Assembly (NCBI GenBank): GCA_025774865.1
Contig: JALGZO010000328.1
Location: forward strand, 1-9,474
Direction of reading: 5' to 3'
From: a bacterium
GTDB lineage: Bacteria > ARS69
DNA length: 9,474 nucleotides
Shown here piece by piece: positions 1 to 6,154 of the stretch. Position numbers and translations under genes: made by a program. The number at the start of each line of letters is the position of its first letter. The first letter of the stretch is position 1. The notes beneath the pieces were generated by a model, which saw only the letters and a list, made by a program, of their open reading frames with translations, was not told where the DNA came from and did no database searches.

Positions 1-647
1 TTGTGATCCGGATTGAATCGTCGCGGCGTGACGAGATGAAGTTCGCCGGCCGCGGCGCGCTGCCGATACTCCTCGTCGACGCCGAGGAGCAATCCGACCG
101 GCGGATGAAGCTCGGCGTGGGGACCGTTCCCCCCCTCGAACCAGCGCAGACGCCGCGCCATCCGTCGGGCGGACCGGCTGAGCAGGCTGTCGAGGATCCG
201 GCGGATCATCGCGGCCCGGCGCTCGCCCACTCCGAAAACTCGTTCGAGTCGCCCGTCGTGGGCCGTGACTTCCAGCTCTTCCAGGGTCTCGATGTCGAGC
301 TCGTGGTGGATACGGTGGGCGAGGGCGTCGCCGACGCCGGGCAGGGTCGCGAAGAGATCTTCCGGCGAGACCTGTCCCTCCAGGCGGTCGAGCAAGGGAC
401 ACCGACCGGTGAGGAGGATCCCCTGGATCAGGGTCGAGATTCTCTGTCCCACCCCGGGAATCCGGTCGAGGCCGTCGATACCCTCCGCCTGGTAAACGAG
501 CGCGACCGGTCGCGGCCACGCCCTCACCGCCTTCGCGGCGTTCCGGTACGCCCGCACGCGGTACTGGCTCGCGCGTTGAGCCTCGAGCAACGCCGCGACG
601 CGGAACAGGACATCGGCGATCTCGTTGTTGTGCGGTCGCGACATCAT
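1..647 (-). CDS. Helix-hairpin-helix DNA-binding protein, PolX N-terminal-like (partial, C-terminus off the left edge)
   Basis: Only the first 215 residues are visible; the frame is open to the window edge. The N-terminus (NNEIADVLFRVAALLE, then YRVRAYRNAAKAV at about 29-41) resembles the 8-kDa-like HhH domain at the start of family X DNA polymerases. Three helix-hairpin-helix motifs follow: IPGVGQRI (63-70), LPGVGDALAHRI (102-113) and VFGVGERRAAMI (137-148). After a basic linker comes GVDEEYRQRAAAGELHLVTP and RRFNP (189-213). From memory this opens a conserved C-terminal module in stand-alone HhH proteins of proteobacteria and related phyla that lack a polymerase palm domain. I therefore expect a roughly 300-residue DNA-structure-binding or repair-related protein, not a polymerase, but the missing C-terminus leaves this open. 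The start chosen is the first of two adjacent ATG codons, preceded by GGAAGGAG about 9 nt upstream. It has its own leader of about 97 bp behind the Fnr-like gene. Confidence 0.85.
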   Translation of the reverse strand, partial: MMSRPHNNEIADVLFRVAALLEAQRASQYRVRAYRNAAKAVRAWPRPVALVYQAEGIDGLDRIPGVGQRISTLIQGILLTGRCPLLDRLEGQVSPEDLFATLPGVGDALAHRIHHELDIETLEELEVTAHDGRLERVFGVGERRAAMIRRILDSLLSRSARRMARRLRWFEGGNGPHAELHPPVGLLLGVDEEYRQRAAAGELHLVTPRRFNPDH

Positions 648-714
648 GTCGAGGCGCTCCTTCCCGCTCCAGTCTGCTCCGCGACGCCACCAGCGGGCAT
701 GACCGGGGACAGGC

Positions 715-728
715 CTCGTCATGACGAG
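715..728. promoter_or_regulatory. Perfect 14-bp palindrome, possible operator
   Basis: CTCGTCATGACGAG is a perfect inverted repeat with no loop, so it looks more like a protein-binding site than a hairpin terminator. It begins 17 bp after the stop codon of the Fnr-like gene and ends 68 bp upstream of the HhH gene's start codon, where an operator for the latter would sit. I do not recognise it as the site of a named regulator, and it does not match the palindrome upstream of the Fnr-like gene. Confidence 0.35.
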
Positions 729-744
729 AATCATTGCACCGGGC

Positions 745-1479
745 TCAGAGAACGAACCTCTCCTGGATCCGGGCCAGACGGGCGAGGCGAGTCGGGTGTT
801 CGATCAGGATCACGCGGCCGCGGGTCGCGATGATGCCCTCGCGTCGGAGCTCGCTGAGCTGGCGGATGGCGGTCTCGGGGGTCGTCCCGACCATCTCGGC
901 GATGTCGTCCCGGGAAAGCGTCAACCCGATACGAATCCCGTTTTCGGTGGGCTCCCCGTACTTGCGGGCGAGGCTGAGCAGCGTCAGTGCCATCCGCTCC
1001 CCGACGCTGCCGCCGGCGAGCTCGGCCCGCTCCGCTTCGGACCGCAACAGCTGCTCCGCGAGCAGCTTCGTGACGCTCCTCAATGCGGCAGGGCTTTGAT
1101 CGAGCGTCCTCAAGAAGGTGCCGCGGTCGATGTGGCAGACGGAGCCGTCTTCGATCATCTCCGCCGTGGAAGCGTGGTGTCGGCCGGTGAGCGCGGATTC
1201 GACCCCGAGGACGTCACCCGGCCCGGCGAGATAGAGGATGTGTGGTCGGTCCCGCGGCGTGCAGGAGTGAACCTTGACGCGGCCCGATCGGATGCACACG
1301 ACGGTCGCGACGGGGTTCCCCTCGTAGTGCAGGACGTGACCTCTCCCGTAGTGGTGCGTCACCTTGGCGTGGTCGAGATCAGCAAGCGCCGGCGCCGAAA
1401 CGCAGGCGAATACACCCTTGAGGCGGGTCATGCACGCCTCGCAGCTCTCGAGCTTGCCGTTGCCCGTGGGCCGGCGCAT
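745..1479 (-). CDS. Crp/Fnr-family transcriptional regulator, probably FNR-like [4Fe-4S] sensor
   Basis: The 244-residue protein has the full Crp/Fnr layout: a cysteine-rich N-terminus, a cyclic-nucleotide-binding-like beta-roll (about 35-125, with IRSGRVKVHS and LAGPGDVLGVESAL), a dimerisation helix (about 130-160), and a winged helix-turn-helix (about 160-230, with LSRDDIAEMVGTTPETAIRQLSEL). Cysteines at 13, 16 and 26, plus Cys115 in SVCHIDRGTF, line up with E. coli FNR C20, C23, C29 and C122 (the last in MVCEIPFETL). The spacing is C-x2-C-x9-C rather than C-x2-C-x5-C. An oxygen- or redox-labile iron-sulfur cluster is the natural inference. In the recognition helix, E202 and R206 match FNR E209 and R213, but I205 replaces S212, so the DNA site should differ from TTGAT. 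The start is ATG with GAGGGG upstream. A palindromic candidate operator lies 85 bp upstream, suggesting autoregulation. It stands alone, separated by 444 bp from the operon upstream. Confidence 0.9.
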   Translation of the reverse strand: MRRPTGNGKLESCEACMTRLKGVFACVSAPALADLDHAKVTHHYGRGHVLHYEGNPVATVVCIRSGRVKVHSCTPRDRPHILYLAGPGDVLGVESALTGRHHASTAEMIEDGSVCHIDRGTFLRTLDQSPAALRSVTKLLAEQLLRSEAERAELAGGSVGERMALTLLSLARKYGEPTENGIRIGLTLSRDDIAEMVGTTPETAIRQLSELRREGIIATRGRVILIEHPTRLARLARIQERFVL

Positions 1480-1548
1480 CGCTCACCCCTCATGGGGTCC
1501 GGTCAGGCAGGGAGCCCCACCTGGAACGTACCGGCGGTCGTATTTCCT

Positions 1549-1560
1549 GACCAGCTGGTC
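1549..1560. repeat. Perfect 12-bp palindrome next to the candidate Fnr-type operator
   Basis: GACCAGCTGGTC is fully self-complementary and lies 3 bp from the TTTTGGC-N4-GCCAAAA palindrome, on the side nearer the Fnr-like start codon. Its left part overlaps CCTGACC (1546-1552), which forms a separate inverted pair with GGTCAGG at 1501-1507. It could be a second operator in the same control region, but a 12-bp palindrome in GC-rich DNA can also arise by chance. Confidence 0.3.
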
Positions 1561-1563
1561 TTG

Positions 1564-1581
1564 TTTTGGCTCGGGCCAAAA
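1564..1581. promoter_or_regulatory. 18-bp palindrome, candidate Crp/Fnr-type operator upstream of the Fnr-like gene
   Basis: TTTTGGC and GCCAAAA are perfect inverted arms separated by TCGG on the plus strand. The inner 14 bp, TTGGC-N4-GCCAA, have the same length and spacing as the FNR box TTGAT-N4-ATCAA and share its outer TTG/CAA. It lies in the leader of the Fnr-like gene, centred about 93 bp before its start codon. An A/T-rich patch (GGAAATAC on the minus strand, 1547-1540) sits about 30 bp downstream of the centre. That is roughly where a -10 element would be if the regulator binds near -41.5. The symmetry is seen directly; the assignment to this regulator is inference. Confidence 0.55.
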
Positions 1582-1795
1582 ACTGACGCAAATCATGAAT
1601 CCGGCTGCGCCAGGTCATGGCCGCCGAGGGGCCTCTGGCCCACTATTTGGACACCGTCGGGACCCGAGGGGCAATGTCGATTCCCCCGATATCCCGAACC
1701 TACCCCAGAGGTTCGTGGCTAGCCGCCCGGGCTCCCGGCGGAACTCATCGGCGACTGATCGACCAGAATACCGGGAATCAGAGCCGGGGGGCGGA

Positions 1796-1848
1796 GGGCT
1801 CGTCGACACACCTCGGAGAAAGGATCCCCGACGACGCGAGACGAGCCC
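1796..1848. repeat. Inverted repeat with 9-bp perfect arms downstream of the GMC gene
   Basis: GGGCTCGTC (1796-1804) and GACGAGCCC (1840-1848) are exact reverse complements separated by 35 nt. The interior holds a short TCGG/CCGA match that could close the loop further. It lies about 75-130 bp beyond the stop codon of the last operon gene. A structured 3' end of the long transcript is one reading. There is no T-run, so a classical intrinsic terminator is not supported. Confidence 0.3.
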
Positions 1849-1861
1849 CCGTCCCATTCAA

Positions 1862-1879
1862 GCCGGCAGCGAGGCCGGC
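1862..1879 (-). terminator. Weak stem-loop after the GMC oxidoreductase gene
   Basis: GCCGGC, a 6-nt loop, and GCCGGC form a short GC-only stem about 45 bp past the GMC stop codon in the direction of transcription. No U-tract follows on the minus strand, and each arm is itself a palindrome. Termination by this element is only a possibility; Rho-dependent ending is equally likely. Confidence 0.2.
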
Positions 1880-1923
1880 GCTCCTCCCCGACCGGCCGAC
1901 CTCATGGATCCCGCACTCCGGAA

Positions 1924-3537
1924 CTAGAAAGCGCGGTCCGCGATCCGGGCCGCGTTCGCCATCAGCGTGAATGTGAGATTCTTCGCGGGTAGGAACGGAA
2001 ACGTCGTCGCGTCGACGATCCAGAGGTTCTCGAAGTCGCGGCTCCGACCATCCGGCGTCGTCGTGAACGGCTCGTCTTTCTCGGACATCGGGAGAGTCCC
2101 CGCGTAGTGAACGCTCGATCCCATCGGGCGCACGTGGCTCATTCGCGGCGGCACGAAGCATCCGAGCTTCGAGAGCGCCCGGCGGAAGCGGCGTTTCGCC
2201 CGGCGCAACCGCCGTCGTTCGCCGGCGGGCCGTTCGTAGTGGATGCGCAGCGCCGGGGCTCGCGAGCGCGTGACGAGCGACGTACCGCCGAGGGTCACGT
2301 AGCAGTCCTTCCGCCGCCGGTCCGCGAAATTGATGTTCACGAGACCCAAGGCGGCGTGGAGGTTGCGAAACATCCACAGCGAGGTTCCCACATCCAACGG
2401 AATCCCCTGAACGACCGGGTGGATCGACGCTGACTTGAGGGTGGTCAGAAGCCCGTGCACGAGGTCGCGCGGCGTCTCGCCCTCCAGGCCGATCGTGATC
2501 TGATGGTACTGATACGTTTCGGGGTCGTGCGGGTGCCGTAGGAGTCTCGGGTTGACGAACGGCATGAGAACCTGGCGATTGTCCATCAGGCCCGACAGCC
2601 GGAGGATTTCGCCGGTCTCCTCGAACCACGACTCCATCACGATGTTCGCCGACGAGAGCGTGCCGGCCCCGAGCACGAGGTGTTCGACCGGGAACTTCTC
2701 CTCCTCGCCGTCCCGGACGTGCTGCGTCACGAGCACGGAGATCCGGCCGCTCGAGTCGTATTCGAAGCGCCTCGCGAAGAGGCCGCCGCGGTACGTGAAG
2801 CGCTCGTGCTTCAGAAGCTCGCGAAGCGTGACGAGCGGCGTGTACAGCGACTCGGTGGGACAGCCGAGGAGACACCGCCCGAGCTTTTCGCAAGCGGGAC
2901 GACCGTCGCGCTCTTCGGACAGGGTCGCGATGCGCGATCGCCCCATCGTGACCCCGAGCGAGCGGAAGGTCTCGCGCTTCGCCTCGTAGCGCTCGAGCAG
3001 TACCCGGGAGTGCTCGTCGAGATCGAGCGGCGGCAGGAGATGGTCGTGCACCGGGTGAAGCTCGGCGAGGTCATCGCGCGTGCCGGAGATTCCGATCCTC
3101 CGGGCCACGAGATCGTAGAAGGGCGCGAGATCGTCGTACGAGAACGGGAAGTCCGCGAGCTCCTCCTCTCGAAACGGGAAGACTCCGGCCGTCCACGCCT
3201 CCGCGAGGCCGCCCTGCGCGAACGACACGAGCGGTGCGAACCCACTCGCGCGAACCTGAAACGGCGTGATGCCTTCGAACACGTAGCTCTTGTTCGGTGG
3301 GAAGCCGTAGAACTCGCCCTCGCCTCCCGGGTACGTGACGGCCTCGAAGTTCTCCCCGAGCAAGTGCGCCACGGGATCGTCGAGATTCCGTTTCAGATCC
3401 TCAAAGGAGTCGCCGGGGCGAACGGGAGCCGGACGTTCGCGCCCCACGTCCACCATCGTGACCTCGTGCCCCTTCTCGAGCGCCGATTGCGCAAAGTGGA
3501 CGGCGCTCGCGCCCGACCCGACGACGAGGATGTTCAC
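1924..3537 (-). CDS. GMC-family (glucose-methanol-choline) FAD oxidoreductase
   Basis: This 537-residue protein opens directly with a Rossmann FAD-binding fold (NILVVGSGASAVHFA, then VTMVDVG at 27-32). It ends with a GMC C-terminal domain: SSVHYAGTLPM (474-484) carries the expected catalytic His477, and LWIVDATTFPFLPAKNLTFT (505-524) supplies the paired Asn520. Enzymes of this fold oxidise alcohol groups using FAD. The middle holds C216, C222 and C226 in ACEKLGRC-LLGCP, like the cysteine cluster found in some long-chain alcohol oxidase-type GMC proteins. No signal peptide is visible, so it is probably cytoplasmic. The start is GTG, overlapping the stop of the SDR gene as GTGA, with GGAG about 9 nt upstream. 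An upstream extension of the same frame runs through the SDR gene and has no domain sense. It is the last gene of the seven-gene run. Its substrate and electron acceptor cannot be read from the sequence. Confidence 0.88.
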   Translation of the reverse strand: MNILVVGSGASAVHFAQSALEKGHEVTMVDVGRERPAPVRPGDSFEDLKRNLDDPVAHLLGENFEAVTYPGGEGEFYGFPPNKSYVFEGITPFQVRASGFAPLVSFAQGGLAEAWTAGVFPFREEELADFPFSYDDLAPFYDLVARRIGISGTRDDLAELHPVHDHLLPPLDLDEHSRVLLERYEAKRETFRSLGVTMGRSRIATLSEERDGRPACEKLGRCLLGCPTESLYTPLVTLRELLKHERFTYRGGLFARRFEYDSSGRISVLVTQHVRDGEEEKFPVEHLVLGAGTLSSANIVMESWFEETGEILRLSGLMDNRQVLMPFVNPRLLRHPHDPETYQYHQITIGLEGETPRDLVHGLLTTLKSASIHPVVQGIPLDVGTSLWMFRNLHAALGLVNINFADRRRKDCYVTLGGTSLVTRSRAPALRIHYERPAGERRRLRRAKRRFRRALSKLGCFVPPRMSHVRPMGSSVHYAGTLPMSEKDEPFTTTPDGRSRDFENLWIVDATTFPFLPAKNLTFTLMANAARIADRAF

Positions 3538-4892
3538 GACTTCTTCTCCGGCGGAGCGTAGCCGCGGAACGCGGCCCCGAGATGCTTCGGTCCGAACCAG
3601 AGTGCCGCCGATATCCCGAGGATCGGAACGCCGGCGAGCCGCACGATCGATCCGAGCACGAAACGGAAAGTCGAGGTGGCGTCGGGCGAGTCGACGAGCG
3701 CGCTCGCCTCCCGGGTCGACTCCAGGATCGCGAGGAGGAGGACGAGCTTTCGGCGGAAGGTCCCGTGGCGGGAGAACACGGCGGCGTAGGCGTCGGCGAA
3801 GCGGGTGCGCCCGGGGCCGCCGCGGGCGAACGCGATGAGCCGGTCGTCGAAGGAACGGCGGAGGACCGGCCCGTTCGGACCGGCCGTGTGCGCTTCCACA
3901 TACTTGGTGCGGATGTACTCCGAGGGCTCCCGCCCGATCAGGTAATGACAGAAGACGGCCGCCTCGTCGCCGAGCGGCTCCACGGCGGGCGGCGGCGGCG
4001 GCTCCGTCGGCCACTGCTCGGCGATGATCTCGTCGACGCCGCGACGATCGGCCAGCGCCGGGACCACGCCCTCGTCGCGCTCCGGGACGCTGTCGTAGAG
4101 GAACGCGTAGAACTGTCCGGCGGTCACGGGCAAGGTCGGCAGCAGGAACTTCTGGAGCCGGGAGAGCACCGCCACGATCGGCCGGATCGCCATGCGCAGC
4201 TCCGGCCCTTCCTTGCCGGTGAGGGCCCACCGGATGCGCCGCTGGAAATCCTCGATCGTGAGCACGTTGCGGCCGCCGAACCCGAACGTGCGTCCGCCCC
4301 GCATCTCGGACTCCGCGAGCCACTCGAGGCACGACGCCACATCGTCCACGTGCACCGGGTTGATCCGCGCTCGGCCCTTCCCGAGGATGATCATCACCGG
4401 CGCCGTCGACAGCCACCGAAACCGGTTGCCGTGTGGTGACCCGGGACCGAGAACGATCGTCGGGCGGACGATCGCGTAGTCGAGGCTGCTCGCGCGCACG
4501 AGCTCCTCCGCCTCTTTCTTCGTCTGCGCGTAGGCGTACGCTTCGGTGGCGGGATAGTCGACCGCGATCGTGCTGACGTAGATGATGCGCTTCACGTGGG
4601 CCTTCAGGCACGCCTCCAGAAGCGTCCGCGTCCCCACCGTATTCACGCGACGGTGCTTCTCGAAGGAAGCCTTGCCGGTGAGCGAGGCCAGATGAATGAC
4701 CGTGTCACACTCGGCGAGTCGCGCCTCGTAGGAGTCGGGGTCGTGCAGGTGTCCCGGGACGAGCTGCACCCCGGCCGGCAACCGCGCGGGGCCGCGCACG
4801 AGCGCATGGACCGGACCGAGTCGGTTCAGGTCCAGGTTCTGCAGAAAGCGGCGGCCGATGAAGCCGGTTCCGCCGGTCACGAAGAGAGCCAT
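3534..4892 (-). CDS. Extended SDR-family NAD(P)-dependent epimerase/dehydratase-like protein with C-terminal extension
   Basis: The 452-residue protein starts with the nucleotide-binding motif VTGGTGFIGRRF (G7-x2-G10-x2-G13). It continues with HLASLTG (67-73), the YVST strand (105-108) and the active-site Y121-x3-K125 (YAQTK), then IVRPTIVLGPG and INPVHVDDVASCL, as in extended short-chain dehydrogenases. Such enzymes act on sugars, steroids or other hydroxy/keto substrates; the substrate here is unknown. After about residue 290 it leaves the family pattern with a proline-rich linker (PTEPPPPPAVEP, about 295-306). A region of about 120 residues follows that I do not recognise, and a hydrophobic stretch near the C-terminus (about 410-432) could be a membrane anchor. 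The ATG lies 15 nt after the PPTase stop with only a weak ribosome binding site. Its stop overlaps the GTG of the GMC gene, so the two products are probably made together and may act in sequence on one substrate. Confidence 0.85.
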   Translation of the reverse strand: MALFVTGGTGFIGRRFLQNLDLNRLGPVHALVRGPARLPAGVQLVPGHLHDPDSYEARLAECDTVIHLASLTGKASFEKHRRVNTVGTRTLLEACLKAHVKRIIYVSTIAVDYPATEAYAYAQTKKEAEELVRASSLDYAIVRPTIVLGPGSPHGNRFRWLSTAPVMIILGKGRARINPVHVDDVASCLEWLAESEMRGGRTFGFGGRNVLTIEDFQRRIRWALTGKEGPELRMAIRPIVAVLSRLQKFLLPTLPVTAGQFYAFLYDSVPERDEGVVPALADRRGVDEIIAEQWPTEPPPPPAVEPLGDEAAVFCHYLIGREPSEYIRTKYVEAHTAGPNGPVLRRSFDDRLIAFARGGPGRTRFADAYAAVFSRHGTFRRKLVLLLAILESTREASALVDSPDATSTFRFVLGSIVRLAGVPILGISAALWFGPKHLGAAFRGYAPPEKKS

Positions 4893-4907
4893 CGGTCGGC
4901 GAGCCTA

Positions 4908-5666
4908 TCACGGTCCGTCGGAACCGGCACCCAGCCGCCACGATCGGATCGTGGCCGGCTCGCCTTCCACCGCGAGGACGCACACTCGATCCGGTGGCCC
5001 TGGCACGAGCCCGATCCGCCACGGCCAGTCGCCGCCATCTGGCGCCCACGCCGCGAGCGGGCTCCCCGGATCCGCCTCCACCTCGAAGCGATCCGAGTGC
5101 GAGAACATGCCCTCCCCCATCGCCTTCACGATCGCCTCGCGGCACGCCCACGTGCGAAGGAACGCCGCCCGCTTGCGAGCACCGGAGAGCGCCTGCAACG
5201 CTTCACGCTCCCGCGCGGAGAAGAGCCGCGACGCCAGCCGGTCGACGTCGACACGACGATCGAGTCGCTCCACGTCGACGCCCACCTCGCGATCCCGCGC
5301 GACGGCGACCATCCAGAGGGAGCCGCTGTGCGAGAGATTGAACCGGATCGCGGAGCGCCCCCGGTCGGAATCGATGAGGAATGGCTTCCCCTGTCCCGTG
5401 GTGTCGAAGCGCAGGTCGTCATCGACGTAGGAGGCCAGAATGCTGCGCAGAAGGCGGCGCGAACGAACGAACCGGTCGCGAGCTTGCCGTATCCGAAGGC
5501 GCTCGGCGCGCTCCTTGTCGGGCGAGGGCAGTTCCGCTGGATCGGCCGGGCCCGTGAGCTCCGCGCGCCAGACGTGGATTTCACCCGCCGTGAGCACCGG
5601 TGGCTCCGGAGGTACGGGAACCGCTTCCGGAATCTCCAGGGTGCGCCCGATCCGATCGGCGATCAT
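4908..5666 (-). CDS. Sfp-type 4'-phosphopantetheinyl transferase
   Basis: This 252-residue protein would transfer the phosphopantetheine arm of CoA to a serine of acyl or peptidyl carrier proteins. The family signatures are in order: RFNLSHSGSLW (108-118), VGVDVERLD (128-136) with the Mg-binding pair D131 and E133, and FLRTWACREAIVKAMGEG (169-186) with E177 and K181. In the usual W-x2-K-E-A-x2-K motif the first lysine is arginine here (R176). Length and N-terminal pattern (EIHVWRAEL, then ERLRIRQARDRFVRSRRLLR) fit the two-domain Sfp/EntD-like class rather than the short AcpS class. The ATG overlaps the stop of the DUF423 gene as ATGA with little ribosome binding site of its own, so translation is probably coupled. 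No carrier protein or synthase is encoded in the window. It may be the housekeeping PPTase or may serve a distant pathway. Confidence 0.9.
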   Translation of the reverse strand: MIADRIGRTLEIPEAVPVPPEPPVLTAGEIHVWRAELTGPADPAELPSPDKERAERLRIRQARDRFVRSRRLLRSILASYVDDDLRFDTTGQGKPFLIDSDRGRSAIRFNLSHSGSLWMVAVARDREVGVDVERLDRRVDVDRLASRLFSAREREALQALSGARKRAAFLRTWACREAIVKAMGEGMFSHSDRFEVEADPGSPLAAWAPDGGDWPWRIGLVPGPPDRVCVLAVEGEPATIRSWRLGAGSDGP

Positions 5667-6145
5667 GGATTGTGGGACGTTGCTTCAACGTCCTCCACGT
5701 CCTCGATCCCGACCGTGATCACCTCCTCCGGCTCGATCTCAGCAATGATCACGCGCGGCTTCATCGCCGAGAGCCCGAGGAACGCCCAGCCCACGAGCCA
5801 CGCCACCCCACCGACCGGGGTCACCGCACCGAAGGCGCGCACGCCGGAGAGCGCGAGCGCGTAGAGCGAGCCCGAGAAGAGAACGGTACCGATCAGGAAG
5901 AGCCAGCCGGCGGCCGGCGCCCCGCGGCCGCGGCGCCGCACGGAGAACATGCCGGCGACGATCAGGGAAAGCGCGTGGAACATCTGGTAGCGTGCGGCCG
6001 TCTCGAAAACCTCGAGCCGATCGGCGGGCAGAGCGTCCCGCAACCCGTGCGCGCCGAACGCGCCGGCCGCGACCGCCACGAACGCGGACGCGGCGCCGAG
6101 TCCCACGAACCAGCGTTCACGAGCGGGAGACGCGTCGAGGATCAC
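5663..6145 (-). CDS. DUF423 (YgdD-like) small integral membrane protein with acidic C-terminal tail
   Basis: The 160-residue protein shows the DUF423 pattern: GAFGAHGLRDAL (28-39), FETAARYQMFHALSLIVAG (47-65), LFSGSLYALALSG (89-101), and VTPVGGVAWLVGWAFLGLSA (108-127). Four hydrophobic helices place it in the cytoplasmic membrane. Family members such as E. coli YgdD are about 130 residues with no agreed function. Here an acidic tail of about 30 residues (from PRVII at 130, then AEIEPEEVITVGIEDVEDVE) extends past the last helix. The start is GTG 9 nt after the mqnC stop, with GAGGGG about 5 nt before it. The stop overlaps the PPTase start. Its place directly after three menaquinone genes suggests a membrane role compatible with quinone metabolism, but that is only association. 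Confidence 0.88.
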   Translation of the reverse strand: MILDASPARERWFVGLGAASAFVAVAAGAFGAHGLRDALPADRLEVFETAARYQMFHALSLIVAGMFSVRRRGRGAPAAGWLFLIGTVLFSGSLYALALSGVRAFGAVTPVGGVAWLVGWAFLGLSAMKPRVIIAEIEPEEVITVGIEDVEDVEATSHNP

Positions 6146-6154
6146 GGCGGCCCC

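Larger units (their letters stand above)
1480..1923. other. 444-bp intergenic region between the GMC gene and the Fnr-like gene
   Basis: I find no convincing gene here on either strand; the open frames are low-quality GC-rich reading frames with no recognisable protein pattern. The end nearest 1480 holds the ribosome binding site and candidate operator of the Fnr-like gene. The other end has two structured stretches. One is GCCGGC-N6-GCCGGC at 1862-1879, about 45 bp past the GMC stop and without a following T-run. The other is a pair of 9-bp inverted arms (GGGCTCGTC at 1796-1804, GACGAGCCC at 1840-1848). One or both may help end the upstream transcript. Confidence 0.6.

Noticed and set aside
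3538-4611. N-terminal extension of the GMC frame to about 895 residues
   Set aside because: The extra 358 residues lie over the SDR gene in another frame, are Arg-rich and unpatterned, and the Rossmann FAD motif begins right at the GTG at 3537.
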